The notes: a model not told the origin generated them from the letters alone. A stretch of DNA of 64,000 nt from RPQJ01 sp046347155 (GCA_046347155.1 JAXMGT010000001.1:1116001-1180000), one strand, 5' to 3'; counted from the first letter of the stretch, positions 8,647-17,230 are shown. Program-made: numbers and translations.

Positions 8647-9039
8647 TCAGCCGCCCGTGGCCCAGGGCAGCGCGTGGGCACGGGCGATCGCCACGATGCA
8701 GCCGACCGCCACGAGCGCACCGGCGAACGCCGCGACCCGCACCCGGCGCGTCCGGCCCCGCCGGAGCGCGATCGTGCCCAGCGCGACGTAGACGGCGAGC
8801 AGCAGGACCTTCGCGGTGAGCCAGCCGGTCGTGAACGGGTACCGGTGGATCACGGTCGTGAGCATCAGCGCGCTCATGAGCAGCACCGTGTCGACGACCA
8901 TCGGCGGGTACCGCACGGCCGGGTGCGCCAGCAGCGGCGAGCGCGCGAGCATCATGAGCCCGCGCAGGAAGAACAGCGTGACCGTCAGCGCCGCGCAGGT
9001 CATGTGCACGGCGCGAAGTGCGGAGTAGTACTCGGTCAT
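8647..9039 (-). CDS. SirB2-like small membrane protein
   Basis: This 130-residue integral membrane protein has about four hydrophobic helices and conserved His residues near the first (RAVHMTCAAL) and third (TTVIHRYPFTTGWLTAKV) helices, as in the SirB2/SirB family; the HRYPFTTGWLTAKVLLL stretch is characteristic. Function is not established; the His pattern would allow heme binding (inference). It is the last gene of the norB-nnrS operon, its ATG overlapping the nnrS stop codon by 2 bp. SirB2 homologues are often found near NnrS or cytochrome genes. Confidence 0.75.
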   Translation of the reverse strand: MTEYYSALRAVHMTCAALTVTLFFLRGLMMLARSPLLAHPAVRYPPMVVDTVLLMSALMLTTVIHRYPFTTGWLTAKVLLLAVYVALGTIALRRGRTRRVRVAAFAGALVAVGCIVAIARAHALPWATGG

Positions 9040-10274
9040 CCCGGCCGCCCGTCCACCCTCGGCGACAGGTAGATCGCCGCATTGCGCGCCGACCAGCCGG
9101 CGAATGCAAGCAGCCAGAGCGCCGCGCTCGCGACCAGCAGCCGGCTCGCGAGCGGCGGCGACCCGGCCAGCTCCGACCAGATGCGGGTCGCGGCGGCGAG
9201 CTGCACGCCTGCGTAGCAGGCGAGGGCGAGCCGGTCCATCCTGAGCGGCCGGCCCGAGTGGCCCGCGGTCACGCGCGTCACCATCGCGACCAGCAGGCTG
9301 CCGAAGCAGCCGACCGCGAGCGCGTGGATCGGTGCCCGCCCGAGCGCCCAGGTTCCGGTCAGCGCGAAACTGCCGTCGCGCACCGCCTGCAGCGCCGCCG
9401 CGACGGGCAGCCAGGCCGCGCCGGCGTACAGCGTCCACAGCAGGGGGTTGCCGCGCGCGCGCAGCGAGGTCCAGCGCAGCACGCAGGTCGCGCTGACGAC
9501 GGCCAGCGCGACGTCGACCCAGACGAGCGGCTGCAGCACCCCGGCCGCGCCGAGCAGCACCCGCGACCAGGCGAGCCCGGTCACTGCGACCAGTGCCCAG
9601 ACCGGCCGCCAGGCCACGTAGCCCGGCAGGGCGTTCTGCGAGAAGAACGGGATCATCCGGTGGCAGACCGCGAAGAACACCGGCAGCAGGAAGCCCCACA
9701 ACGCGCTGCGCACGGCGAAGTGCAGCGCGAATTCGTCCTGTGCGGCGACGCCCCAGGTGAATCCGGCCGCGGCGACCACGCCGACGGCCACCGCGATCGA
9801 GGCGACGATCGCGTGCGAGACGACCGAGCGCGCGTGGACGATCGCGTGCAGCAGCGTGGCGAGACCGGTGCCGAGGCCGACGACGGCGAGGGCGCCGGAG
9901 CACACGAGCCAGGACCGGCCGGCCAGCAGCCCCGCCGTCCAGCCCAGCGTGGCGGCGACCAGCGCGGCGGCGGTCGCCACCCACGTGGCCCGCCGGACCG
10001 GCGGGCCGTCCATCCAGCGCGGGAAAGTCGTGTACAGGAAGCCGAAGATGAAGGCCGGCAGCACCGTGAACAGCATCGGGAACGCGTGTGCCCAGACCGG
10101 CGCGACTGCGAGGTCGAGCGCGGCGATCGGCGTGCCCGTGACGCGCGCCACGAGGTGAGTGAGCCACCCCGCGCTCGCGATGCAGAGGTCGACGAGTCCG
10201 GCGAGGAAGAGCAGCCGGTGAGGCGCGGCGGTGAGCACGCGCCAGCGGCCACCGGCTGCTCCCCGCGCGCTCAT
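9036..10274 (-). CDS. nnrS: NnrS family heme/copper membrane protein
   Basis: This 412-residue protein has about 12 transmembrane helices. NnrS proteins protect against nitrosative stress and accompany nir/nor genes. Family motifs are visible: PHRLLFLAG near the N-terminus, WAHAFPMLFTVLPAFIFGFL, FAVCHRMIPFF and GRAPIHALAVGCFGSL with a following TRVTAGHSGRPL. The start MSARGAAG was chosen because it overlaps the norB stop codon (ATGA-type overlap); the upstream extension is Arg-rich and belongs to another frame. Middle gene of norB-nnrS-sirB2. Confidence 0.9.
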   Translation of the reverse strand: MSARGAAGGRWRVLTAAPHRLLFLAGLVDLCIASAGWLTHLVARVTGTPIAALDLAVAPVWAHAFPMLFTVLPAFIFGFLYTTFPRWMDGPPVRRATWVATAAALVAATLGWTAGLLAGRSWLVCSGALAVVGLGTGLATLLHAIVHARSVVSHAIVASIAVAVGVVAAAGFTWGVAAQDEFALHFAVRSALWGFLLPVFFAVCHRMIPFFSQNALPGYVAWRPVWALVAVTGLAWSRVLLGAAGVLQPLVWVDVALAVVSATCVLRWTSLRARGNPLLWTLYAGAAWLPVAAALQAVRDGSFALTGTWALGRAPIHALAVGCFGSLLVAMVTRVTAGHSGRPLRMDRLALACYAGVQLAAATRIWSELAGSPPLASRLLVASAALWLLAFAGWSARNAAIYLSPRVDGRPG

Positions 10275-12556
10275 GCGTTCCCGGCCGCCCCGGCTTTCGC
10301 GCCGGCGACGGCCCGGCGTTCGCCGCCGAGCCACAGCTTGCCGACGAAGACCACCAGCAGCAGCACGCCGATGCTGAAGATCACGTCACCGGGCATCCGC
10401 AGCCACACCAGCATCTGCATGACCGGCTGCTGCAGGAACTCGGCCGAACGCGCGTACCAGAAGCCGTGCTTCACGGCCGCGTAGACCTGCATCAGGCCGT
10501 ACGGGAACAGCGAGCAGAGCGCCATCGCAGCGAGGCCGAGGTTCATGCACCAGAAGGCGCCCTTGAGCAGCCGCTCGTCCCAGCGCGGGACGTTGCCGAG
10601 CCCGCGCAGGCAGAACAGCATCAGGCCGATCCCGAGCATCCCGTACACGCCGAACAGCGCCGTGTGCCCGTGCAGCGGCGTGGTGTTGAGGCCCTGCATG
10701 TAGTAGAGCGCGAGCGGCGGGTTGATCAGGAACCCGAACAGGCCCGCGCCGACCAGGTTCCAGAACGCCACCGCGACGAAGAACAGGATCGGCCAGCGGT
10801 AGGCGGCCACCCACGGCTTCGCGTAGCTGTGCTCGTAGTTCTCGTAGGCCTCCCAGCCCACCAGCACCAGCGGCACGACCTCGAGCGCCGAGAACACCGA
10901 GCCGATCGCGAGCACAGCGGTGGGCGTGCCGGTCCAGTACAGGTGGTGGAACGTGCCGAGCACGCCGCCGCTCAGGAACACGATCGTGGCGAACAGCACG
11001 GCGTTGGTGGCCGAGCGGGTGCGCACCAGGCCGAGCCGGGTGAACAGGAACGCGATCACCGCGGTCGCGAACACCTCGAAGAAGCCCTCGACCCACAGGT
11101 GCACGACCCACCAGCGCCAGTACTCGACCATCGCCAGGTGCGTGTGGCGGCCCCACATCAGGCCCGCGCCGTAGAAGAGTCCGATCGCGATCGTGGACAG
11201 GAACAGCAGCATCGTGATCGAGCGGCTGTCGTCGCGGCGCTGGAGCGCCGGCCACAGCGCGCGGCCGACCAGCAGCAGCCACAGCATCAGGCCGACGAAC
11301 AGGAACGCCTGCCAGAAGCGGCCGAGGTCGACGAACTCCCAGCCCTGGTGGCCGAACCAGAAGTTGGCCTCGAGGCCCATCTTCTGCATCACGGCCGCCC
11401 ACTGGCCGCCGAGGCCGCCGACGACGATGACGAGCAGGCAGGTGAACAGGAAGTTGACGCCCAAGCGCTGGAACTTCGGCTCGTGGCCGGAGATGGCGGG
11501 CGCGATATAGAGGCCGGTCGCGAGCCACGCCGTGGCGATCCACAGCACCGCGAGCTGCAGGTGCCAGGTGCGAGTCACCGCGTAGGGCAGGTAGTCGGCC
11601 AGCTGGAATCCGTAGAAGCCCTGGCCCTCGACCGCGTAGTGCGCGGTGATGCCGCCCAGCACGACCTGCACCAGGATCAGCGCGGTCACGACCCAGAAGT
11701 ACTTGGCCGTCGCCTTCATCGACGGCGTCGCCACCAGCGAGTGCAGCGGGTCCGCGTCGGGGACCTGCGGCGCCGGTTCCTGGCCGTGCGCGGCGACGTA
11801 GTACCAGGTCAGCGCGCCGACACCGGCCAGCAGGCCGAACACGCTGATGAACGTCCACAGGAACGTCGGCGCAGTCGGCACGTTGCCGACCAGCGGCTCG
11901 GACGGCCAGTTGCTCGTGTAGCTCACGTCCTCGCCCGGGCGGTTCGTGACCGTGGACCAGGCCGACCAGAAGAAGAACGCCGTCAGGGCCCGTCGCCGTT
12001 CCGGGTCGTGGATCGGGTTGCGCTGGATCGCGTACTGCGAGCGCAGCGTGTCGAGGCCCGCGTCGTCGCCGAACAGCCTCTCGTAGTGGTCCGCAACCGC
12101 AGCGACCGCGGCCGCGCGGTCCTCGGACAGCACGATCACGCCGGTGTCCGGGTTCCAGGTGTTGGTGCGCATCTCGGGCACCAGCTTCGAGCGCAGGGAT
12201 GCCTGCGTCGCGGCGTCGAGGTCCGCGTAGGTGCGGCCGTACTGGTGCTGCGCCCAGGCGTCGAGCAGGCCGGTGGCTTCGCGGTGCAGCCAGTCCGCCG
12301 ACCAGTCCGGCGCGACGTAGCTGCCGTGACCCCAGACCGAGCCGAGCTGCTGGCCGCCGATGCTCTGCCAGACCTCGCGGCCGGTGTCGATGTCGGCGCG
12401 GCTGTAGAGCGTTGCGCCGGCCGCGGATCGCACCTCGGTCGGCACCGGCGGCGCCGCGAGGTAGATCTGCCGTCCGAAGTACAGCAGGATGCCGAAGGAG
12501 ACGACGAGCAGCGCCCCCAGCACTTTCCAAAGTCGACTCGTATTGGTCACTTGCAT
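10271..12556 (-). CDS. norB: Quinol-dependent nitric oxide reductase (qNor)
   Basis: This 761-residue enzyme reduces NO to N2O in the cytoplasmic membrane with electrons from quinol. The N-terminal extension with a TM helix and a NorC-like periplasmic domain without heme c (SIGGQQLGSVWGHGSYVAPD) marks the quinol type. The catalytic part has about 12 helices; the binuclear-site histidines lie in VVHLWVEGFFEVF (with the FeB-associated Glu) and GTFHHLYWTG, and heme ligands in HTALFGVYG. A TTGAC-N4-ATCAA box is centred 76 bp upstream. It is the first gene of an operon with nnrS and sirB2. Confidence 0.95.
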   Translation of the reverse strand: MQVTNTSRLWKVLGALLVVSFGILLYFGRQIYLAAPPVPTEVRSAAGATLYSRADIDTGREVWQSIGGQQLGSVWGHGSYVAPDWSADWLHREATGLLDAWAQHQYGRTYADLDAATQASLRSKLVPEMRTNTWNPDTGVIVLSEDRAAAVAAVADHYERLFGDDAGLDTLRSQYAIQRNPIHDPERRRALTAFFFWSAWSTVTNRPGEDVSYTSNWPSEPLVGNVPTAPTFLWTFISVFGLLAGVGALTWYYVAAHGQEPAPQVPDADPLHSLVATPSMKATAKYFWVVTALILVQVVLGGITAHYAVEGQGFYGFQLADYLPYAVTRTWHLQLAVLWIATAWLATGLYIAPAISGHEPKFQRLGVNFLFTCLLVIVVGGLGGQWAAVMQKMGLEANFWFGHQGWEFVDLGRFWQAFLFVGLMLWLLLVGRALWPALQRRDDSRSITMLLFLSTIAIGLFYGAGLMWGRHTHLAMVEYWRWWVVHLWVEGFFEVFATAVIAFLFTRLGLVRTRSATNAVLFATIVFLSGGVLGTFHHLYWTGTPTAVLAIGSVFSALEVVPLVLVGWEAYENYEHSYAKPWVAAYRWPILFFVAVAFWNLVGAGLFGFLINPPLALYYMQGLNTTPLHGHTALFGVYGMLGIGLMLFCLRGLGNVPRWDERLLKGAFWCMNLGLAAMALCSLFPYGLMQVYAAVKHGFWYARSAEFLQQPVMQMLVWLRMPGDVIFSIGVLLLVVFVGKLWLGGERRAVAGAKAGAAGNA

Positions 12557-12625
12557 CTCTCCAGGCTACCCGCGGGCAGGCCGCGGCACTGGCCGGAATG
12601 CTGCGCTGCGGCAGGTCCGCTCGCC

Positions 12626-12639
12626 TTGACGGAAATCAA
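12626..12639. promoter_or_regulatory. Dnr/FNR-type box between norB and a divergent small gene
   Basis: TTGAC-GGAA-ATCAA keeps all five bases of each arm in the FNR/Dnr consensus. At -41.5 the norB start site would be near 12591. In the other direction GATCAT at 12663-12668 falls at the -10 position for the 59-residue gene at 12722, so the site could serve both promoters. Confidence 0.75.
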
Positions 12640-12721
12640 GCCACTGCGTTCGCCGCTTCTGCGATCATCGCGCCGCGACAGCGGTCCGCGGCGCGCAGCG
12701 CCGGAAGGGGGGTCCGTGGAA

Positions 12722-12901
12722 ATGCTGCTTTTCACTGCTCTTGCGGCAGTGCTCTACCTGCTCGCCGATCGCCTGCTCGACGCCGTCGAGCGACGCGCCG
12801 GGCACCGCTTTGAGTATCGGAGCGCCATCTTCTTCGCAATCCTGCTGGTGCTCGCGCTGGTCTCGTTCGCGATCGTTCGCCGCTACGGGCCGGGGGGCTG
12901 A
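12722..12901 (+). CDS. Small two-helix membrane protein, unknown
   Basis: This is a 59-residue ORF with two hydrophobic stretches (about 2-17 and 36-52) separated by a charged loop (DAVERRAGHRFEYR). A strong purine-rich Shine-Dalgarno (GGAAGGGGGG) lies 9 nt upstream of the ATG; an in-frame GTG two codons earlier is possible but too close to it. It lies between the divergent norB promoter and the heme-copper operon promoter, downstream of a Dnr-type box. I do not recognise a family. It may be a small respiratory-complex subunit or assembly factor. Confidence 0.5.
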   Translation: MLLFTALAAVLYLLADRLLDAVERRAGHRFEYRSAIFFAILLVLALVSFAIVRRYGPGG

Positions 12902-12925
12902 CGGCCGCCGATTGCTGCGCTGCAC

Positions 12926-12967
12926 TTGACGCAGGTCAAGGATTCGGCGACGGCCAGTCCGTATCTA
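12926..12967 (+). promoter_or_regulatory. Dnr/FNR class II promoter of the heme-copper operon
   Basis: TTGAC-GCAG-GTCAA occupies 12926-12939 and a -10 hexamer TATCTA occupies 12962-12967. The box centre at 12932.5 and the hexamer have the exact spacing of an FNR class II promoter (centre -41.5, -10 at -12 to -7, start near 12974). The leader to the first gene at 13048 is about 74 nt and contains AGACGAGGGGGCGAG as ribosome-binding site. Confidence 0.82.
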
Positions 12968-13047
12968 GTTCGAAAGGGCGCCGGTGCGGGCGGGGCGATG
13001 GCTCCTCCCGCGGATCAGAAACAGAATGAAAGACGAGGGGGCGAGAC

Positions 13048-13227
13048 ATGGCCGCATCCGACCCGTGGCGGGAGGCGACGCCGCCTGAGCGCGAGCGCAT
13101 TCCGTTCTTCCAGCGCCTGCTGGACAACCCGTTCCTGCTGCTGTTCCTCGGCGTGACGATGCCGACGGTCCTGTACCTCATCTGGGGGATCATGGAGATC
13201 ATCCAGATTCCCATCGCCACGCCCTGA
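13048..13227 (+). CDS. Small one-helix protein, probable heme-copper oxidoreductase accessory subunit
   Basis: This 59-residue protein has a charged N-terminus (MAASDPWREATPPERER) and a single hydrophobic helix (about residues 26-54, with PFLLLFLGVTMPTVLYLIW). It is the first gene of the operon, 10 bp before subunit II. B-family (ba3-type) oxidases have a one-helix subunit IIa, so by size, topology and position this may be its counterpart; sequence similarity was not tested. The ribosome-binding site (GAGGGGG) and the adjoining gene support expression. Confidence 0.68.
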   Translation: MAASDPWREATPPERERIPFFQRLLDNPFLLLFLGVTMPTVLYLIWGIMEIIQIPIATP

Positions 13228-13237
13228 GGAGAGCAAC

Positions 13238-13777
13238 ATGGCCATCACTCCCCCGAGCGACCGGATCTGGTGGAAGGAGCCGATACACAAGGTCGAGATC
13301 GTCTGGATCATAGTGGCCTTCCTGTGGGGCCTCGTGATGTTCTTCACGATGATCTGGTGGCACGGCTTCGGGCAGCAGAACCTCTCGAACGAGGCCTACC
13401 GTATCCAGCCGTTCCAGTACGCCGAGAAGGTGGACAGGATGATCGCCGAGTACACGGTCAGGCAGGAGGGCGCCTTCCCGGTGGTCCGGCCGCCGCCGGG
13501 CAGCGACGTCTACCTGATGGGCCGCGTCTACATGTGGTGGCCCATGCTCGAGCTCGAGAAGGGGCAGAGCTACAGGCTGCACCTGTCCTCGATCGACCTC
13601 CAGCACGGTTTCTCGCTGCAGCCGCTCAACATCAACATTCAGGTTCACCCGGGCTACGAGATGGTGATCAACATCACGCCGACGACGGCTGGCGAGTTCG
13701 GCATCGTCTGCAACGAGTACTGCGGTCTCGGTCACCACACGATGACGGGTCGCATCTACGTCGTCGACCGCACCTGA
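13238..13777 (+). CDS. Heme-copper oxidoreductase subunit II with CuA site
   Basis: The 179-residue protein has one N-terminal anchor helix (about 20-42) and a periplasmic cupredoxin domain. All CuA ligands are present: His in SSIDLQHGFS and the C-x3-C-x3-H-x2-M series in VCNEYCGLGHHTM. CuA accepts electrons from a cytochrome c or other donor and passes them to subunit I. Its short length, single anchor and absence of a heme c motif are like B-family (ba3-type) subunit II. It starts 10 bp after the small subunit, with GAGGAGAG as ribosome-binding site, and subunit I follows 9 bp later. Confidence 0.9.
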   Translation: MAITPPSDRIWWKEPIHKVEIVWIIVAFLWGLVMFFTMIWWHGFGQQNLSNEAYRIQPFQYAEKVDRMIAEYTVRQEGAFPVVRPPPGSDVYLMGRVYMWWPMLELEKGQSYRLHLSSIDLQHGFSLQPLNINIQVHPGYEMVINITPTTAGEFGIVCNEYCGLGHHTMTGRIYVVDRT

Positions 13778-13786
13778 GGGCCCGAC

Positions 13787-15487
13787 ATGAGCACTGCAAC
13801 CGCATATCGCATCTGTCCCACCACCGGGCTCAAGGTCGACCGCTCCGCCGAGAACCTCATCAAGGCGAACGCGGTGGCCGCCGTGGTCTTCCTGCTGATC
13901 GGGGGCCTGTTCGGCCTGTCCATCGCGCTGACGCGCTGGCCGGCCGTGCACCTGCTGCCCGCCGACTGGTTCTACCTCGCGCTCACCGCGCACGGGTTCG
14001 ACGTGCTGCTGGCCTGGATCATCTTCTTCGAGATGGCCGTGCTGTACTTCGCCTCCGCGGTGCTGCTCAACTGCAGGCTCGCGGCCCCGCGCTGGGCGTG
14101 GGCGCAGTTCGGCCTGATGCTGGCGGGCGCGCTGATCACCAACGTCACCGTGCTGCAGGGCGACTCCTCGGTGATGTTCACCTCGTACCCGCCGCTGCAG
14201 GCGTCGCCGTGGTTCTACCTCGGGCTGATCCTGTTCGCGGTCGGGGCCCTGATCGGGTGCGCGGTGTTCTTCGGGACGCTGGTGGTGGCCCGGGAGGAGA
14301 AGACCTACGAGGGTTCGGTGCCACTGGTGACCTTCGGCGCGATCACTGCCGCGGTCATCGCGGTGTTCACGCTGGCCTCCGGCGCGATCATCCTGATTCC
14401 CACCTTCCTGTGGTCGGTCGGGATCATCAGCAGCATCGATCCGCTGATGTACAAGCTGGTCTGGTGGGGCATGGGGCACTCCTCGCAGCAGATCAACGTC
14501 TCGGCGCACGTGGCCGTGTGGTACGCGATCGGCGCGATGGTGCTCGGCGCGAAGCCCATCTCCGAGAAGGTCAGCCGGATGGCCTTCCTGATGTACATCC
14601 TGTTCCTGCAGCTGGCCAGCGCCCACCACATGCTGGTCGAGCCCGGCGTCAGCTCGAGCTGGAAGATCTTCAATACCAGCTATGCGATGTACCTCGCGGT
14701 GCTGGGAAGCATGATCCACGGCCTCACGGTGCCCGGCGCGATCGAGGCCGCGCAGCGGGCCAAGGGCTTCAACAAGGGCCTGTTCGAGTGGCTGCGCAAG
14801 GCGCCCTGGGGCAATCCGGCGTTCGCCGGCATGTTCCTGTCGCTCGTGATGTTCGGCTTCCTCGGCGGCATCTCGGGCGTGGTGATGGGCACCGAGCAGA
14901 TCAACCTGATCATGCACAACACGCTGTACGTGCCCGGTCACTTCCACGCGACGGTCGTGGCGGGCACCACGCTGGCCTTCATGGCGATCACCTACCTGGT
15001 GGTACCGCTGATCTTCCGGCGCGAGGTGGCCTTCCCGAGAATCGCCCGGCTGCAGCCCTACGTGTTCGCCATCGGGATCGCGGGAATCTCGCTGTTCATG
15101 ATGGGTGCCGGCACGCTCGGCGTGCCGCGCAGGCACTGGGACATCACGTTTGCCGACGCGCTGACCTCGTTCCAGTTCCCGCCGGCGGCGTTCCTGATGC
15201 TGGCGCTGAACGGCATCTTCGCCTGCATGGCCGCGCTGGGTGGCGCGATGTACGTCTTCGTCGTGGTCTGGTCGGTGTTCTTCGGCCGCCGCATCGGCGA
15301 CGACGAGAAAGTGCAGCTCGGGCCGGCGACCGGCGCGCAGGCGGCGGCGGCCGTGGCGTCGTACGGCAACGAGGGCACGCTGAAGATACCCGGCACCGTG
15401 GTGCTGGTCGGGGTGTTCTTCGTGTCGTTCGTGCTCTACTACTACGTCAACTGGAAGTATCTGGCCGAGCTCTGGCCGCTGAAGTAG
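13787..15487 (+). CDS. Non-canonical heme-copper oxidoreductase subunit I, candidate NO reductase
   Basis: This 566-residue catalytic subunit has about 13 TM helices. By motif comparison, the low-spin heme ligands are H69 (LTAHGFD) and H387, the high-spin heme ligand is H385 (VPGHFHAT), and CuB ligands are H231 and H280-H281 (ASAHHMLVEPG). The sequence from HHMLVEPGVSSSWK onward resembles B-family (ba3) oxidases. The usual H-P-E/I-V-Y motif is replaced by HSSQQ: the tyrosine that cross-links to the CuB histidine and is needed for O2 cleavage is Q235. Loss of this tyrosine is the hallmark of oxidase-derived NO reductases (eNOR, sNOR, gNOR). A Dnr-type promoter and nirS/norB neighbours agree with NO as substrate. 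The exact subfamily is not determined. Confidence 0.85.
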   Translation: MSTATAYRICPTTGLKVDRSAENLIKANAVAAVVFLLIGGLFGLSIALTRWPAVHLLPADWFYLALTAHGFDVLLAWIIFFEMAVLYFASAVLLNCRLAAPRWAWAQFGLMLAGALITNVTVLQGDSSVMFTSYPPLQASPWFYLGLILFAVGALIGCAVFFGTLVVAREEKTYEGSVPLVTFGAITAAVIAVFTLASGAIILIPTFLWSVGIISSIDPLMYKLVWWGMGHSSQQINVSAHVAVWYAIGAMVLGAKPISEKVSRMAFLMYILFLQLASAHHMLVEPGVSSSWKIFNTSYAMYLAVLGSMIHGLTVPGAIEAAQRAKGFNKGLFEWLRKAPWGNPAFAGMFLSLVMFGFLGGISGVVMGTEQINLIMHNTLYVPGHFHATVVAGTTLAFMAITYLVVPLIFRREVAFPRIARLQPYVFAIGIAGISLFMMGAGTLGVPRRHWDITFADALTSFQFPPAAFLMLALNGIFACMAALGGAMYVFVVVWSVFFGRRIGDDEKVQLGPATGAQAAAAVASYGNEGTLKIPGTVVLVGVFFVSFVLYYYVNWKYLAELWPLK

Positions 15488-15496
15488 GCGCCCGAC

Positions 15497-16414
15497 ATGA
15501 ACAGCGTCGCTGCCGCAGTCTCCGGTCCCGGGTCCCGTGCATCGTGGCGTGCGGCCGTCGAGGTGTTCAAGCCGCGGATCGCGCTGGAAATCATGCTGGC
15601 CGGCCTCGCCGGCGTTGCGATCACGGGCGGCGCAGGCCTCGAGTGGTGGCGCCTCGCGGTCCTCGCGGCGGGAATCTTCGCCGCGGCGGGTGCGGCGGGC
15701 GCCCTGAACCACCTGGCAGAGCGCGATCTCGACGCCCGCATGTCGCGGACCCGCGCGCGACCGTTCGTCACCGGCACACTCGGTGGAGGCGCGCGCTGGT
15801 ACGGACTCGTCGCGGTGCTGCTGGCCGGGGCAGTGTGCTCGTCCGGCCTCGCGACCAACTGGCTGGCAGCCGCCTATGTGTTCCTGGGGGCGTTCACCTA
15901 CGGCGTCGTGTACACGCTGTGGCTGAAACGTCGGACCTGGCTGAACATCGTGGTCGGCGGCCTCGCCGGCAGCTTCGCGGTGCTTGCGGGTGCGGCGGCG
16001 GTGGATCCGGCGCCGGGTCCGGCGGCCTGGACGCTGGCGGTCGTGCTGTTCCTCTGGACCCCGCCGCATTTCTGGAGCCTGGCGACCTACTACCGCCAGG
16101 ACTACGCCGACGCGGGCGTGCCCATGCTGCCTGTCGTGCACGGCGATCGAGCCGCGGCGCGCGCGATCTTCGCGCACACCGTCCCTCTGGTGCTGCTGTC
16201 GCTGCTGCCGGTGGTCTGGGGGGCGGGAGTCTTCTACGCCGCCTGCGCCGCCGGCGGCGGTGCCTGCTTCATCTGGCGGGCGTACCTGCTGCTTCGCAGC
16301 CAGACGCCGTCCAACGCGATCCGCAGTTTCCTCGCGTCGCTGCTGCAACTCGGCCTGCTGCTGCTGGGGGCCATCGGCGAAGGTGCCTTCCGGGGCAGCC
16401 TGGTCCATCTCTGA
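15497..16414 (+). CDS. ctaB: Protoheme IX farnesyltransferase (heme O synthase)
   Basis: CtaB converts heme b to heme o, the precursor of heme a. The 305-residue UbiA-family protein has about nine TM helices, the first Asp-rich motif NHLAERDLDARMSRTRARP (N-x3-D-x-D), and the second region TYGVVYTLWLKRRTWLN with GGLAGSFAVLAGAAA. It lies 9 bp after subunit I, implying that the encoded oxidoreductase uses a modified heme (o or a type). No heme A synthase (ctaA) is nearby. The start at MNSVAAAV follows the upstream stop closely. Confidence 0.93.
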   Translation: MNSVAAAVSGPGSRASWRAAVEVFKPRIALEIMLAGLAGVAITGGAGLEWWRLAVLAAGIFAAAGAAGALNHLAERDLDARMSRTRARPFVTGTLGGGARWYGLVAVLLAGAVCSSGLATNWLAAAYVFLGAFTYGVVYTLWLKRRTWLNIVVGGLAGSFAVLAGAAAVDPAPGPAAWTLAVVLFLWTPPHFWSLATYYRQDYADAGVPMLPVVHGDRAAARAIFAHTVPLVLLSLLPVVWGAGVFYAACAAGGGACFIWRAYLLLRSQTPSNAIRSFLASLLQLGLLLLGAIGEGAFRGSLVHL

Positions 16415-16417
16415 GCG

Positions 16418-17230
16418 ATGCCCGCCCGACCCGAGGCCGGCCGCAGACCGGCGCGCGCGTGGCGTGCTTGGCCGCTGGCGTTCGCCGCGATGCTGGTGTC
16501 ACCAGCGGCGACGGCGCAGCCCGACGCCGCCGAGAGCCTCCGCATCAGCCAGGCGGCGATCGGCCGCAGCATCGAAGGCGTGCCGCTCAGGCTTGCCGAC
16601 GGCACGCAGCTCAGCTTCGAGGAACTGCGTGGCCGCCCGCTGCTCCTGAGCCTGGTCTACACCAGCTGCTATCACGTCTGCTCGGGCCTGACGCTGCGGC
16701 TGCGCGAGGCCGTCAAGGTCGCACGCCAGGCGCTCGGCGACGACGCGTTCACGGTCGTCACGGTCGGCTTCGACACGGCGAACGACACGCCGGAACGCAT
16801 GCGGGCCTACGCGCGGGAGCGCGGCGCGCTGCAACCGGGTTGGTATTTCGCCGCCACCGACGCGGCCGGTATCTCGCGACTCGCGGAGGCGGTCGGGTTC
16901 ACGTATTTCCCGTCGTCCAAGGGATTCGATCACCTGACCCAGACCACGATCGTCGATGCGCGCGGCCGCGTCGTGCTGCAGGTGTACGGCGAGGACTTCG
17001 CGCCACCGCTGCTCGTCGAACCGCTCAAGAAGCTGGTCTGGGGCCAGGCCCTCGACCGCCGCTCGCTCGAGGGACTGATGAACACGGTGAAGCTCTTCTG
17101 CACGATCTACGATCCGGCCAGCGGCCGGTACCGGTTCGACTATTCGTTGATCGTCGAGATCGTCGCCGGCTGCCTGGCGCTGGGCATCGCACTGGTCGGC
17201 ATCGTTGCCGGCCTGAGGAACGTCCGTTGA
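16418..17230 (+). CDS. senC: SCO1/SenC family copper chaperone
   Basis: This 270-residue membrane-anchored thioredoxin-fold protein delivers copper to the CuA centre. It has a signal or anchor sequence (about 15-35), the copper ligands in TSCYHVCSG (C-x3-C), the distal His in KGFDHLTQTT, and a C-terminal TM helix (about 240-265), an extra anchor not present in the smallest SCO proteins. The gene starts 3 bp after ctaB. SenC next to CuA-type NOR genes is also known from the norSY-senC cluster of ammonia oxidisers (recalled, not checked). Confidence 0.9.
   Translation: MPARPEAGRRPARAWRAWPLAFAAMLVSPAATAQPDAAESLRISQAAIGRSIEGVPLRLADGTQLSFEELRGRPLLLSLVYTSCYHVCSGLTLRLREAVKVARQALGDDAFTVVTVGFDTANDTPERMRAYARERGALQPGWYFAATDAAGISRLAEAVGFTYFPSSKGFDHLTQTTIVDARGRVVLQVYGEDFAPPLLVEPLKKLVWGQALDRRSLEGLMNTVKLFCTIYDPASGRYRFDYSLIVEIVAGCLALGIALVGIVAGLRNVR

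Noticed and set aside
13787..15487. Ordinary aerobic cytochrome c oxidase subunit I
   Set aside because: The cross-linked tyrosine is replaced by Gln, the operon lacks subunit III, and the promoter carries a Dnr-type box next to denitrification genes.
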